A stretch of 64,000 nt of DNA from NCBI RefSeq assembly GCF_900635955.1, contig NZ_LR134201.1, positions 2,294,001 through 2,358,000 on the forward strand, written 5' to 3'. Made by a program: the position numbers and the translations under genes. The notes under the pieces were generated by a model. That model made no database searches and was not told the DNA's origin. It worked only from the letters and a program-made list of their open reading frames with translations. Shown piece after piece: positions 16,212 to 25,600 of the stretch; position 1 is the first letter of the stretch, and each line of letters opens with the position of its first letter. Source of the stretch: Cedecea lapagei. Its GTDB lineage: Bacteria > Pseudomonadota > Gammaproteobacteria > Enterobacterales > Enterobacteriaceae.

Positions 16212-17003
16212 ATGAGAAGAAACAGAGTCACCGCCCTGATTTATTCCTGTCTTAAGCGAGGGATGACCCTTTCAGCAATATTCCTGCTGGTGGGCTGCGC
16301 CCGTTCCGACGCGCTGTGGGGCGTAGTCGATAAGGTCTGCATGACCCACTATCAGCAAACGAACAACCCGGCACCCTGCCAGCAGATCTATATGCCGGAG
16401 GGAAAAGCTCACGGCTTCAGCGTTATCCAGAATCCGCGTTACCCCTACCACTTTATTCTTGTCCCCACGGCAAAACTGAGCGGTATTGAAAGTCCGCAGC
16501 TGGCGCTGGAAGGGCGCACGGACTACTTCGGTTATGCCTGGCTGATGCGCCATCTTTTAGCCTGGCAGTATGGAGCCCCAGTGCCTGACGACAGGCTCGG
16601 CCTGGCTATTAACTCGGCGTATGGACGTAGCCAGAATCAGCTGCATATTCACCTGACCTGTCTGCGGGAAGACGTAAGGCGCCAGATGCTCGCCGAGCGC
16701 CCGTACATTCAGGAAGAGTGGCGGCCGCTGCCCGATAAATTACTGCGCCATACCTGGTACGCGCGGCGGGTGATGCAGCCAGCGGTGATGGGTATCTATC
16801 CGATTAACAGCGTCGCTAGCTATTTCCATTTATCGCCCGAGCAGTTAGCGGAGTGGGGCGTTGCCGTTATTCCGACCACCTACGGCGAGCAAAAAGGATT
16901 TATTTTGCTTACCACAAAACGCGGCTGGGACAGAAATAATCGTGCGTCGGTGGAATCGCTTCTGGATAAAGAGTGTACGATTTTGCCGCCTGCAAAACTT
17001 TGA
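16212..17003 (+). CDS. cdh: CDP-diacylglycerol pyrophosphatase Cdh
   Basis: Cdh hydrolyses CDP-diacylglycerol to CMP and phosphatidate at the inner membrane. The protein has an N-terminal hydrophobic anchor (about residues 17-28) and the HIT-like catalytic motif QLHIHLTC near residue 150, with FSVIQNPRYPYHFILVPT and LAINSAYGRSQNQ conserved as in E. coli Cdh. Length, 263 aa from this ATG, is slightly longer than usual; the ATG at MTLSAIFLL, 17 codons in, is an alternative start. It stands alone between the LysR gene and the lipoprotein gene. Confidence 0.92.
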   Translation: MRRNRVTALIYSCLKRGMTLSAIFLLVGCARSDALWGVVDKVCMTHYQQTNNPAPCQQIYMPEGKAHGFSVIQNPRYPYHFILVPTAKLSGIESPQLALEGRTDYFGYAWLMRHLLAWQYGAPVPDDRLGLAINSAYGRSQNQLHIHLTCLREDVRRQMLAERPYIQEEWRPLPDKLLRHTWYARRVMQPAVMGIYPINSVASYFHLSPEQLAEWGVAVIPTTYGEQKGFILLTTKRGWDRNNRASVESLLDKECTILPPAKL

Positions 17004-17155
17004 TGAAATAAGTAGCAAAGGAAGTATTTAAACATAGGTTATGTCTTTTTCTTATTTGCCAGCTTCAGCATGGTTTGAAAAACTCTCGTCGCCGCACCAT
17101 GCTGGTGTGTAATTTCAAATTGGCTGTTTTTATTGGTTTAAGGAAGACGTTATTT

Positions 17156-17980
17156 ATGCGCACGGCGATAAAAAATACTGTAAAAGTGTCTCTGCTGGCG
17201 GTTGCCCTGACGGGGGCAATGCTGATTACCGGCTGCGGCCCGAAGCAGGACGCTAATCATATTAAAGTGGGTATCAGCGCCGGGATTGACCAGCCGCTGT
17301 GGGACACGGTTAAAAAGGTGGCGAAAGAGAAATACAACCTCGACGTAGAGGTTGTGACCTTCACCGATTATGTGCTGCCTAACTCGGCGCTTAGCAGCGG
17401 CGATATTGACGCAAACTCCTTTCAGCACGGTCCTTATCTGGATAAACAAATAAAAGAACGTGGTTATAAGCTGGCCGCCGTGGGCAATACTTTTGTTTAT
17501 CCGATTGCTGGCTATTCCCGCAAAATTAAATCCGTCACTGAGCTCAAGGAGGGCGCTCAGGTAGCGGTGCCGAATGACCCAACCAACCTTGGTCGTTCGC
17601 TGTTGCTACTGCAGGTGCAGGGACTTATCAAACTCAAAGATAACGTCGGTCTGCTGCCGACGTCCCTGGATATTGTGGAAAACCCTAAGCATCTTAAAAT
17701 TGTTGAGGTGGAGGCCGCGCAGCTGACCCGCGCGATTGATGATGACAAAATCGATCTTGCCATCATTAATACCAACTACTCCAGCCAGATTGGGCTAACG
17801 CCGGCCAAAAATGGCCTGTTTGTAGAAGATAAAAACTCGCCCTACGTGAACATCATTGTTGCCCGGGAAGACAATAAGGACAGCGAAAACGTGAGGAATC
17901 TGGTGAAGGCTTACCAGACCGATGAAGTCGCTGCAGCTGCTGACCAGGTTTATCAAGGTGACGCCGTAAAAGGCTGGTAA
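17156..17980 (+). CDS. NlpA/MetQ-family methionine-binding-type lipoprotein
   Basis: The signal peptide ends in a lipobox (LITGC), giving a lipid-anchored periplasmic binding protein. The body matches E. coli NlpA and MetQ closely (HIKVGISAG, VPNDPTNLGRSLLLLQ, DIDANSFQHGPYLD, EDKNSPYVNI-IVAREDN). MetQ delivers D/L-methionine to MetNI; no metN or metI lies nearby, so this is an orphan copy, as NlpA is. The start was set at the ATG with a strong AAGGAAG site; the open frame upstream is ignored. It precedes nasR but is separated from it by a hairpin. Confidence 0.9.
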   Translation: MRTAIKNTVKVSLLAVALTGAMLITGCGPKQDANHIKVGISAGIDQPLWDTVKKVAKEKYNLDVEVVTFTDYVLPNSALSSGDIDANSFQHGPYLDKQIKERGYKLAAVGNTFVYPIAGYSRKIKSVTELKEGAQVAVPNDPTNLGRSLLLLQVQGLIKLKDNVGLLPTSLDIVENPKHLKIVEVEAAQLTRAIDDDKIDLAIINTNYSSQIGLTPAKNGLFVEDKNSPYVNIIVAREDNKDSENVRNLVKAYQTDEVAAAADQVYQGDAVKGW

Positions 17981-17988
17981 TTCTTAAG

Positions 17989-18016
17989 GTGGGATCCCGG
18001 CGACCGGGGTCCCCAC
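17989..18016. terminator. Hairpin after the NlpA-like gene
   Basis: GGTGGGATCCCGG can pair with CCGGGGTCCCCACC around a CGA loop just after the lipoprotein stop codon. There is no T tract directly downstream, so it may slow rather than end transcription into nasR. Confidence 0.45.
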
Positions 18017-18108
18017 CAGACAAAAAATTCTTATTGGTTGGCTCCATAATATCCCCGGCATGCTTCTTGCTTTATCCACTGCATGACCATGGTTTATCAG
18101 GCCCGCCT

Positions 18109-19326
18109 ATGCCACTCTCAGCACTCAGTTTCGTCCTTGCCTCCAAAAAAAGTGAAATCATCTGCCTGCAACAGCTGCTTGAAATGGGCAGACTGGTCGG
18201 CGTGGTCAGCCAACTGATCCACGTCCTGCAACGTGAGCGCGGCACGGCCAACATCTTTTTATGTTCCCACGGCGAGCTGTGGGCAGATAAGCTCAGCGAG
18301 AGTGCGTTACAGGTGCAGCTGGCGGAGCATGCGGTCGACGATCTGCTGCAGGCGCTGGATCTGAGCGGGCAAAGCATGTCCAACGCGCCGCGTCTGTTTA
18401 GCCGCATTGCCGCTGTGTTGCACAGTCTCAGCACGCTGCCGCTGCTTCGCCGGCAGGTTCAGGCGCAGGAGGTCGACCAGCCGGAGGCTATGCGTCAGTA
18501 CAGCGACGTGATCCGGACGCACCTGGCGCTGGTATTTGAAGCGGCGGATATCTCCGGCGATCCGACCATCTCCCGGGCGCTGCTTGCTATGTTCAGCTTT
18601 ATGCAGGGTAAAGAGCTGGTCGGGCAGGAACGCGCGCTTGGCGCGGCGGGCTTTGCCGCTCGGCATTTTGATGAGGTGCTGCAACAGCAACTCCTGGATC
18701 TGATTGAAGGCCAGGAGCGCTGTTTTCTGACCTTCAGCGAGTTTGCCGATGCCCGCTGCCTGGCACTGTGGCAGCGGCTGCTGGACGCGGACAGCAGCGA
18801 GTTTGAACGCCTGCGGCGCATTGCCTGTACCCGCACGATCCCTGCAGATAACGGCGGTGAAACCGCGCTGCGCTGGTTTGAAGTCACCACCGCGCGGATC
18901 AACGACATGAAAAGGGTGGAAGATCTGCTGGAGGATGTGCTGATGGCCTGCTGTCGGCAGCGGATTAGTGACGCGCAGGCCTCGCTGGCGGTGCAGCAGC
19001 AGGATATCGGGCAGATACCGTCACCCGAGCCGCACTATTCGGCGCTGATCCCGCCGCAGCTCAGCCGTGCGGTGCTGGAGCTGGTGGAAAAGCAGTCTCG
19101 CCAGCTACAGGCGCAGGACGCCGAGCTCGCAGAATTACGCGCCACCCTGGCCGAGCGAAAGCTGGTGGAGCGCGCCAAAGGGCTGCTGATGCAGCATCAC
19201 GGTATGACCGAACCGCAGGCGCATAAAATTCTGCGTGATATGGCGATGAACCAGAACCGAAAGCTGTCGGATGTCGCGGAAGCGATGTTCGCCATGTCGG
19301 CCATATTGAGTAAAAAAGGCGACTAA
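18109..19326 (+). CDS. nasR: Nitrate/nitrite-responsive antiterminator NasR
   Basis: NasR senses nitrate or nitrite and lets RNA polymerase read through the terminator in the nasF leader. The protein has an N-terminal NIT domain (about residues 30-290, with IHVLQRERGTANIFL, typical of the sensor) and a C-terminal ANTAR RNA-binding domain (LAERKLVERAKGLLMQHHGMTEPQAHKILRDMAM). Length, 405 aa, agrees with Klebsiella NasR. The start at MPLSALSFV was chosen because the 40 residues before it are unlike the family and contain the upstream hairpin. The nasF operon with a matching leader follows directly. Confidence 0.93.
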   Translation: MPLSALSFVLASKKSEIICLQQLLEMGRLVGVVSQLIHVLQRERGTANIFLCSHGELWADKLSESALQVQLAEHAVDDLLQALDLSGQSMSNAPRLFSRIAAVLHSLSTLPLLRRQVQAQEVDQPEAMRQYSDVIRTHLALVFEAADISGDPTISRALLAMFSFMQGKELVGQERALGAAGFAARHFDEVLQQQLLDLIEGQERCFLTFSEFADARCLALWQRLLDADSSEFERLRRIACTRTIPADNGGETALRWFEVTTARINDMKRVEDLLEDVLMACCRQRISDAQASLAVQQQDIGQIPSPEPHYSALIPPQLSRAVLELVEKQSRQLQAQDAELAELRATLAERKLVERAKGLLMQHHGMTEPQAHKILRDMAMNQNRKLSDVAEAMFAMSAILSKKGD

Positions 19327-19374
19327 CCCCAAAGGAGTAGCTGCACTGTTAGTGCGCTATTGCGGAGTGCAACG

Positions 19375-19391
19375 CGTGCCGTGGCGGTGCA
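19375..19391 (+). promoter_or_regulatory. Candidate NtrC enhancer site for nasF
   Basis: CGTGCC-N5-GGTGCA resembles the NtrC consensus TGCACC-N5-GGTGCA, with a perfect right half. It lies about 100 bases before the predicted start of nasF transcription, a normal distance for an enhancer. A second partial palindrome, TGCAC-N5-GTGCG, lies at 19342-19356. Confidence 0.45.
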
Positions 19392-19453
19392 ATAAACGGC
19401 GAGAAACGGGAAAATAATCCGCTAACCCGCTGCATTTTTAATAGCCAATAAGT

Positions 19454-19469
19454 TGGCATATAAGCTGCA
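19454..19469 (+). promoter_or_regulatory. Sigma54 promoter of the nas operon
   Basis: TGGCATATAAGCTGCA has the invariant GG and GC of -24/-12 promoters exactly ten bases apart. It is placed to start a leader of about 120 bases before nasF. Sigma54 plus NtrC control of nasF is established in Klebsiella, so the match of position and sequence is convincing. Confidence 0.85.
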
Positions 19470-19523
19470 TTGTTAGCCATAACGATTAAGCTAATGGCGG
19501 TTTAGTCAAAGTTACGGATAAAG

Positions 19524-19573
19524 GCGTCCTTCAGCGTTCAGGAAACTGAGCGGTGACAGGGCGCTTTTTTTTT
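19524..19573 (+). terminator. nasF leader terminator, the target of NasR antitermination
   Basis: An 18-base stem (GCGTCCTTCAGCGTTCAG with CTGAGCGGTGACAGGGCGC, one mismatch and one bulged C) closes a GAAA loop and is followed by nine T. It lies between the sigma54 promoter and the nasF ribosome binding site, so it would stop transcription before the operon unless NasR binds the leader RNA. The upstream leader (19480-19520) contains possible small stem-loops such as TTAGC/GCTAA for NasR binding. Confidence 0.88.
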
Positions 19574-19603
19574 GCTCATTTTTCAACATTACAGGAAGCC
19601 GCA

Positions 19604-20866
19604 ATGACGCAAGACGATAAAAAAACGACCGTGCAGTTTTCCCGTCGCCGCTTTCTCGCCGGCAGCGCGGCGCTGACTGGCGGTCTGCTGCTGCCGGGCC
19701 TGATGAACAGCGTCTGGGCGGCTGGTTCCGATGCGCCCGAGAAGAAAGAGGTCCGCGTTGGCTTTATTCCGCTGACCGACTGCTCCTCGGTGGTGATGGC
19801 GGCGGTGAAGAAGTTTGACGAGAAGTACGGCATCAAAATCATCGTCAGCAAGGAGTCGAGCTGGGCGTCAATGCGCGACAAACTGGTCTCCGGCGAGCTG
19901 GATGCGGCTCATGTGCTGTATGGGCTGGTCTACGGCCTGCAGCTGGGCGTCTCCGGCCCGCAGCATGATATGGCGATGCTGATGACGCTGAACAATAACG
20001 GTCAGGCGATCACCCTGTCGAATCAGCTGAAGCAGGCGGGTGTCACCGATGCTGCCTCGCTGAAAAAGGTGGTCGATGCTGGCGCGAAAGGCACCTACAC
20101 CTTTGCGCAAACCTTTCCCACCGGCACACACGCCATGTGGCTCTACTACTGGCTGGCGAATGCCGGAATTCACCCCTTTAACGACGTCCGCAACATCGTG
20201 GTGCCGCCGCCGCAGATGGTGGTGAACATGAAAATCGGCAATATGAGCGGATTTTGCGTTGGCGAACCCTGGAATCAGCGCGCCATTCAGGATGATATCG
20301 GCTTTACCGCCATCACCACGCAGGAGATCTGGCCGGATCACCCGGAAAAAATTCTCGGCACCACCGCATCCTGGGTGAGCGCCAATCCCAATGCCGCACG
20401 CGCGCTTACCGCTGCGGTACTGGACGCTTCGCGCTGGATTGACACCTCGGATGCGAACCGTATCGAAACCGCGCAGGTGGTAGCGACCCGGGCGTACATC
20501 AATACCCCGGTGGAAACCATCCAGGGGCGGATGCTTGGCGATTATCAGAACGGGCTGGGCAAAAAGTGGAAGGACGCCCACGCCATGCGCTTCTTCAACG
20601 ATGGCGCGGTCAACTATCCGTATCTCTCCGACGGTATGTGGTTCCTGACCCAGCACAAACGCTGGGGGCTGCTGGACCATGACCCGGATTATCTGGCGGT
20701 GGCGAAAAAAATTAACCGGGTCGACATCTATAAACAGGCAGCCAGCGCGGTCGGCGGCATCAACCTGCCGTCCGGGGAGATGCGCAGTAGCAAGCTCATT
20801 GACGGGAAAGTCTGGGATGGCAGCAACCCTGCCGACTACGCCAACAGTTTTGCCATGAAACGCTAA
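19604..20866 (+). CDS. nasF: Periplasmic nitrate-binding protein NasF
   Basis: NasF binds nitrate/nitrite in the periplasm for the NasED transporter. A twin-arginine signal (SRRRFLAGSAAL) precedes a hydrophobic core and a cleavage site near VWAAGS. The body is NrtA/ThiY-like, with RVGFIPLTDCSSVVMA and a Trp/His-rich pocket (TGTHAMWLYYWLANAG). The ATG was chosen for its AGGAAG site immediately after the leader terminator; a longer open frame starts inside the terminator. It is the first gene of nasFEDCBA-cobA. Confidence 0.93.
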   Translation: MTQDDKKTTVQFSRRRFLAGSAALTGGLLLPGLMNSVWAAGSDAPEKKEVRVGFIPLTDCSSVVMAAVKKFDEKYGIKIIVSKESSWASMRDKLVSGELDAAHVLYGLVYGLQLGVSGPQHDMAMLMTLNNNGQAITLSNQLKQAGVTDAASLKKVVDAGAKGTYTFAQTFPTGTHAMWLYYWLANAGIHPFNDVRNIVVPPPQMVVNMKIGNMSGFCVGEPWNQRAIQDDIGFTAITTQEIWPDHPEKILGTTASWVSANPNAARALTAAVLDASRWIDTSDANRIETAQVVATRAYINTPVETIQGRMLGDYQNGLGKKWKDAHAMRFFNDGAVNYPYLSDGMWFLTQHKRWGLLDHDPDYLAVAKKINRVDIYKQAASAVGGINLPSGEMRSSKLIDGKVWDGSNPADYANSFAMKR

Positions 20867-20878
20867 GAGAGGTCGCTA

Positions 20879-21787
20879 ATGTCCGTCAATGTAAAAACGC
20901 CTAACGTTGTGCCGATCGAAGCGGCAAGTGCAGAGATTGTCTCCATTGTTCCGGCCACGCTGAATGCTGCACCGCCGGCACCGATGGCGGCGGTTAACTC
21001 ATCGTTCGCTGCCTCGCTCCGTGGCGTGCTGCAAAAAGTCCTCCCGGCGCTGCTGGGGCTGATCGTGCTGGTTGTCATCTGGCAGATTGCCGCGATCGGG
21101 AGCAAAGGATTTCCCACCCCGTTGAAAACCTGGGAAGCGGCGAAAGTGATTTTCGCCGATCCGTTTTACGTCGCCGGTCCCAACGACATGGGCATCGGCT
21201 GGAACGTGCTGGCCTCACTGAAAAGGGTAGCGCTGGGCTTCGGGCTGGCCGCGCTGATCGGTATTCCTGCCGGTTTCCTGATTGGCCGCTTCAGTTTTAT
21301 CGCCAGCATGCTTAACCCGATTATTTCCCTGCTGCGCCCGGTCAGCCCGCTGGCGTGGTTACCGATTGGCCTGCTGCTGTTCCAGCGTGCTGAACCAGCT
21401 TCGGCGTGGACCATCTTTATCTGCTCGATCTGGCCGATGATCCTCAACACCGCCGAAGGGGTGACGCGTATTCCACAGGACTACCTCAACGTGGCGCGAG
21501 TCCTGAATCTCAGCGAATTCACCGTGATGCGTAAAATCCTGTTCCCCGCCGTGCTGCCGTACATCCTTACCGGGGCACGCCTGTCGATTGGTATTGCCTG
21601 GCTGGTGATCATTGCCGCCGAAATGCTGACCGGCGGCGTCGGCATCGGTTTCTGGATCTGGAATGAATGGAACAACCTCAATGTGGAAAACATCATCGTT
21701 GCCATCCTGCTGATCGGCGTGGTGGGCATGGCGCTGGAGCAGGGGCTGATGGCCATTGCTCGCCACTTCAGCTACGACAACCGTTAG
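20879..21787 (+). CDS. nasE: Nitrate ABC transporter permease NasE
   Basis: NasE forms the membrane channel of the nitrate transporter. The protein has a long polar N-terminus (about 50 residues), then six hydrophobic segments of the binding-protein-dependent permease type, with the NrtB-like stretch LRPVSPLAWLPIGLLLF and a cytoplasmic loop EGVTRIPQDYLNVARVL that contacts the ATPase. Length is 302 aa. It starts 12 bases after nasF with a GAGG site and is followed nine bases later by nasD. Confidence 0.93.
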   Translation: MSVNVKTPNVVPIEAASAEIVSIVPATLNAAPPAPMAAVNSSFAASLRGVLQKVLPALLGLIVLVVIWQIAAIGSKGFPTPLKTWEAAKVIFADPFYVAGPNDMGIGWNVLASLKRVALGFGLAALIGIPAGFLIGRFSFIASMLNPIISLLRPVSPLAWLPIGLLLFQRAEPASAWTIFICSIWPMILNTAEGVTRIPQDYLNVARVLNLSEFTVMRKILFPAVLPYILTGARLSIGIAWLVIIAAEMLTGGVGIGFWIWNEWNNLNVENIIVAILLIGVVGMALEQGLMAIARHFSYDNR

Positions 21788-21796
21788 GAGCCCGAG

Positions 21797-22594
21797 ATGA
21801 AAAACGACAAAGCTATTATTCGCGTGCAGAACATCAGCCAGAGTTTCGCGACGGCTAAAGGTCCGTTTCTGGCTCTCGACAACGTCAGCTTCGATATCGC
21901 CATGGGCGAAACGATCAGCCTGATCGGCCACTCCGGCTGCGGCAAATCCACATTGCTGAACCTGATAGCCGGGCTAAGCCGCCCGACTGAAGGGGTACTG
22001 CTGTGCGATAACCAGGAAATTACCGGCCCAGGCCCGGAGCGCGGGGTGGTGTTTCAGAACCATTCGTTGCTGCCGTGGCTGACCAGCTTTGACAACGTGG
22101 CGCTGGCGGTCAATCAGGTGTTCAGCGGCACGATGAGCAAAGGTGAAAGGCGCGACTGGGTTAACCACAATCTTGAACTGGTGCATATGGCGCACGCCGC
22201 CGACAAACGCCCGGGGGAGATCTCCGGCGGCATGAAGCAGCGGGTGGGCATCGCCCGCGCGCTGGCGATGAAGCCGAAAGTGCTGTTGATGGATGAGCCG
22301 TTCGGTGCGCTCGATGCGTTAACCCGCGCGCACTTGCAGGATGCGGTAATGGAGATCCAGGCGCGACTGAATACCACCATCGTGCTTATTACTCACGATG
22401 TTGATGAGGCGGTTCTGCTTTCCGATCGGGTGATGATGATGACCAACGGACCGGCGGCAAAAGTCGGTGAAATCCTGCAGGTGGATCTGGCGCGACCACG
22501 GTCGCGACTGGCGCTGGCTAACGATCCGCTGTTCCACCAGTACCGTCAGCAGGTCCTGCAGTTCCTGCATGAAAAACACCGGGCGGTGGCCTGA
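21797..22594 (+). CDS. nasD: Nitrate ABC transporter ATP-binding protein NasD
   Basis: NasD is the cytoplasmic ATPase that drives nitrate uptake through NasE. Walker A is GHSGCGKST, the signature is SGGMKQRVGIARAL, Walker B is LLMDEPFGAL, and the H-loop histidine is in LITHDVDEA. Length, 265 aa, is that of single-domain NrtD/NasD proteins; no regulatory NrtC-type extension is present. An AGGAGCC site precedes the ATG. Confidence 0.94.
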   Translation: MKNDKAIIRVQNISQSFATAKGPFLALDNVSFDIAMGETISLIGHSGCGKSTLLNLIAGLSRPTEGVLLCDNQEITGPGPERGVVFQNHSLLPWLTSFDNVALAVNQVFSGTMSKGERRDWVNHNLELVHMAHAADKRPGEISGGMKQRVGIARALAMKPKVLLMDEPFGALDALTRAHLQDAVMEIQARLNTTIVLITHDVDEAVLLSDRVMMMTNGPAAKVGEILQVDLARPRSRLALANDPLFHQYRQQVLQFLHEKHRAVA

Positions 22595-22616
22595 TTTATC
22601 AGGCGGGATACGTGCA

Positions 22617-25600
22617 ATGAAAAAACTCACCCTGATCGTAGTCGGTAACGGCATGGCGGGCGCACGACTGGTGGAGCGGCTATGCGAACGTGCGCCGGGG
22701 CGCTATCGCATCCTGATCGTCGGCGAGGAGAACCAGCCTGCCTATAACCGCATCCAGCTGACCCCGGTGCTGTCCGGTGAGAAACGCTTTGCCGATATCG
22801 TCACCCACGACGCGAAGTGGTATGCGACGCACGGCGTAACCTTTATTGCTGGCGTGCCGGTTACGGCAATTGATCGCGTCGCCCGCAGGGTGACCGCCGG
22901 CAACCAGTTGCTGGCCTATGACCATCTGGTGCTGGCCACCGGCTCGCGGGCGTTTATGCCGCCGTTGCCGGGGGACGATCTGCACGGCATCCACGGCTTT
23001 CGCGATATGCAGGATGTGGAAAACATTCTCAGCGGTGACGTTGCCGGACAGCCCGCGGTGGTGATTGGCGGCGGCGTATTAGGCGTGGAGGCCGCCGCCG
23101 CGCTGGCGCTGCGCGGGATGCAGGTCAGCCTGCTGCACCGTGGTCCGCATCTTATGGACGCCCAGTTGGATGCGCATACTGCCGAACTGCTGCAGCTCAG
23201 TCTGGCAACACGCGGCATCACGACAGTGCTGCAGTCGCAGACCGCCGCTTATCTCGGTGATGTCTCAGGCCGCGTGCAGGCCGTGGCGCTGCGTGACGGG
23301 CGGGAGATCCCGGCGCAGCGCGTAGTTGTGGCCGCCGGTGTTCGGCCCGAGATCGCCCTGGCTCGCTCTGCCGGACTGGCCTGCGACCGAGGCATTCTGG
23401 TCAACGACCAGCTGTACACCTCTGATCCTGATATTTCTGCCATCGGTGAATGCTGCCAGCAGGGGCAGTTGACCGTCGGTCTGGTTGCGCCGTGCTGGCA
23501 GCAGGCAGATACGCTGGCCGCCAGTCTGGCGGGGGAACCTGTCGCTGCCTGCATCAGCCAGGCGTTGGCGCTGCGCCTTAAGGTGACCGGTATCGACATG
23601 TTTTGCGCCGGTGAGCTGCACGGCGGAGATGCCGCACAGATCCATACGGCGTCCGATCCGTTCGATGGCCATTACCGCCGCCTGCTATTGCGCGATAACC
23701 GGCTGGCCGGTGTGGTGCTGTGGGGAGATATCAGCGACGGCCCGGACTATCTGTCCCAACTGAACCAGACCGCCTTTTTGCAGATGCCACCGAGTGTCTT
23801 CGGTCCCGGCGATAAACCGGCCGGGCATGGCCCGTCGTCCGTTAAATCAGAACAGTTGCCCGTTGAGGTAAAGAGGAACAAAGCAATGTCGAAACCCGTA
23901 TTAGTGATGGCCGGACACGGCATGGTAGGCCACCATTTTCTGCAGCAGTTGGTGGAGCGTGAACTGCAACTACAATTTCAGGTGATAGTCTTTGCGGAAG
24001 AGAAAGCCCCGGCCTATGACCGGGTACATCTCTCCGAATATTTCTCCGGACGCAGCGCGGAATCGCTGTCGATGGTGGCAGACGACTTCTTTGAGTCGAG
24101 CGGTATTGAGCTGCGCCTGGGGCACTGCGTCAGCCATATCGATCCCCGTCACCGTTTTGTTGTCGACCATCAGGGAAGGCAGACCGCCTGGGATGTCCTG
24201 GTGCTGGCGACCGGTTCCTATCCTTTTGTGCCGCCGATCCCGGGCAGCGATGCGCCGGGCTGCCTGGTTTACCGCACGCTGGACGATCTGGCGGCGATCC
24301 AGGCTTGCGCCGCAACGGCGAAAACCGGCGTGGTGGTCGGTGGCGGCCTGCTGGGGCTTGAAGCAGCCAATGCGCTGAAGCATCTCGGGCTGCAAACCCA
24401 CGTGGTGGAGTTTGCTCCACGGCTGATGGGCGTGCAGCTGGACGAGGGCGGTGCGGCGATGCTGCGGCGCAAAATTGAAGCGCTGGATGTTCAGGTGCAT
24501 ACCGGGAAAGAAACCCGTGCCATCGTCGCCGGGGAAACTGGCGGCTATCGTATGGAGTTCGCCGACGGCGACCATCTGGATACCGATCTGGTGCTGTTCT
24601 CCGCCGGTATCCGGCCTCGGGACCAGCTGGCGAAAGAGTGCGGGCTGGAGGTCGGGCCGCGCGGCGGGATCGTCATTAACGATCAGTGCCGAACCTCCGA
24701 CCCGGCGATTTATGCCATCGGTGAATGCGCGCTATGGAACGGGCAGATTTTTGGTCTGGTCGCACCGGGTTATCAAATGGCGCGCACCCTGGCCGATACG
24801 TTGGCCGGGAGCGAAGTAGCCTTTAAAGGCGCGGATATGAGTACCAAACTCAAACTGCTGGGCGTGGAGGTCGCCTCGGTGGGCGATGCACATGGCCGCA
24901 CTCCGGGCTGCCAGAGCTACAGCTGGGTAGACGGGCCGGCGGAAGTGTACAAAAAAATTGTCGTCTCAGAGGACAAAAAGCGCCTGCTCGGCGCGGTGCT
25001 GGTCGGCGACAGCAGCGAATACAGCACGCTGCTGCAGATGATGCTCAACGACATGCCGCTGCCCGTCAGCCCGGAAACGCTCATCCTGCCCGCCAGCGCC
25101 GGCGCGGTGCCGCAGACGCTAGGCGTAGCGGCGCTGCCGGACGGAGCGCAAATCTGTTCCTGCCACAACGTCAGCAAGTCGGATATCTGTGACGCGGTGC
25201 AGGGCGGCTGTGGCGATATGGCGGCGGTCAAAGCCTGTACCAAAGCGGCGACCGGCTGCGGTGGCTGCGCGGCGCTGACCAAACAGGTGATGGAGTTCGC
25301 CCTGACCGAAATGGGCGTGGAGGTGAAAAAAGACATCTGTGAACACTTTGCCTTTTCCCGACAGGAAATCTATCACCTGGTGCGTGCGGGCAATATCCGC
25401 AGCTTCGAGGAACTGCTCCACAGGCACGGCCAGGGCAGCGGCTGTGAAATCTGCAAGCCGCTGGCCGGTTCGATCCTGGCCTCCTGCTGGAACGACTATC
25501 TGCTCAAGCCGCAACATCTGCCATTGCAGGATACCAACGACCGCTACTTCGCCAATATTCAGAAAGACGGTACCTATTCGGTGGTGCCGCGTATTCCGGC

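Noticed and set aside
22467..22616. Upstream extension of nasC
   Set aside because: It overlaps nasD and encodes Trp/Arg/Ser-rich sequence unlike any oxidoreductase start; the ATG at 22617 begins the FAD-binding motif.
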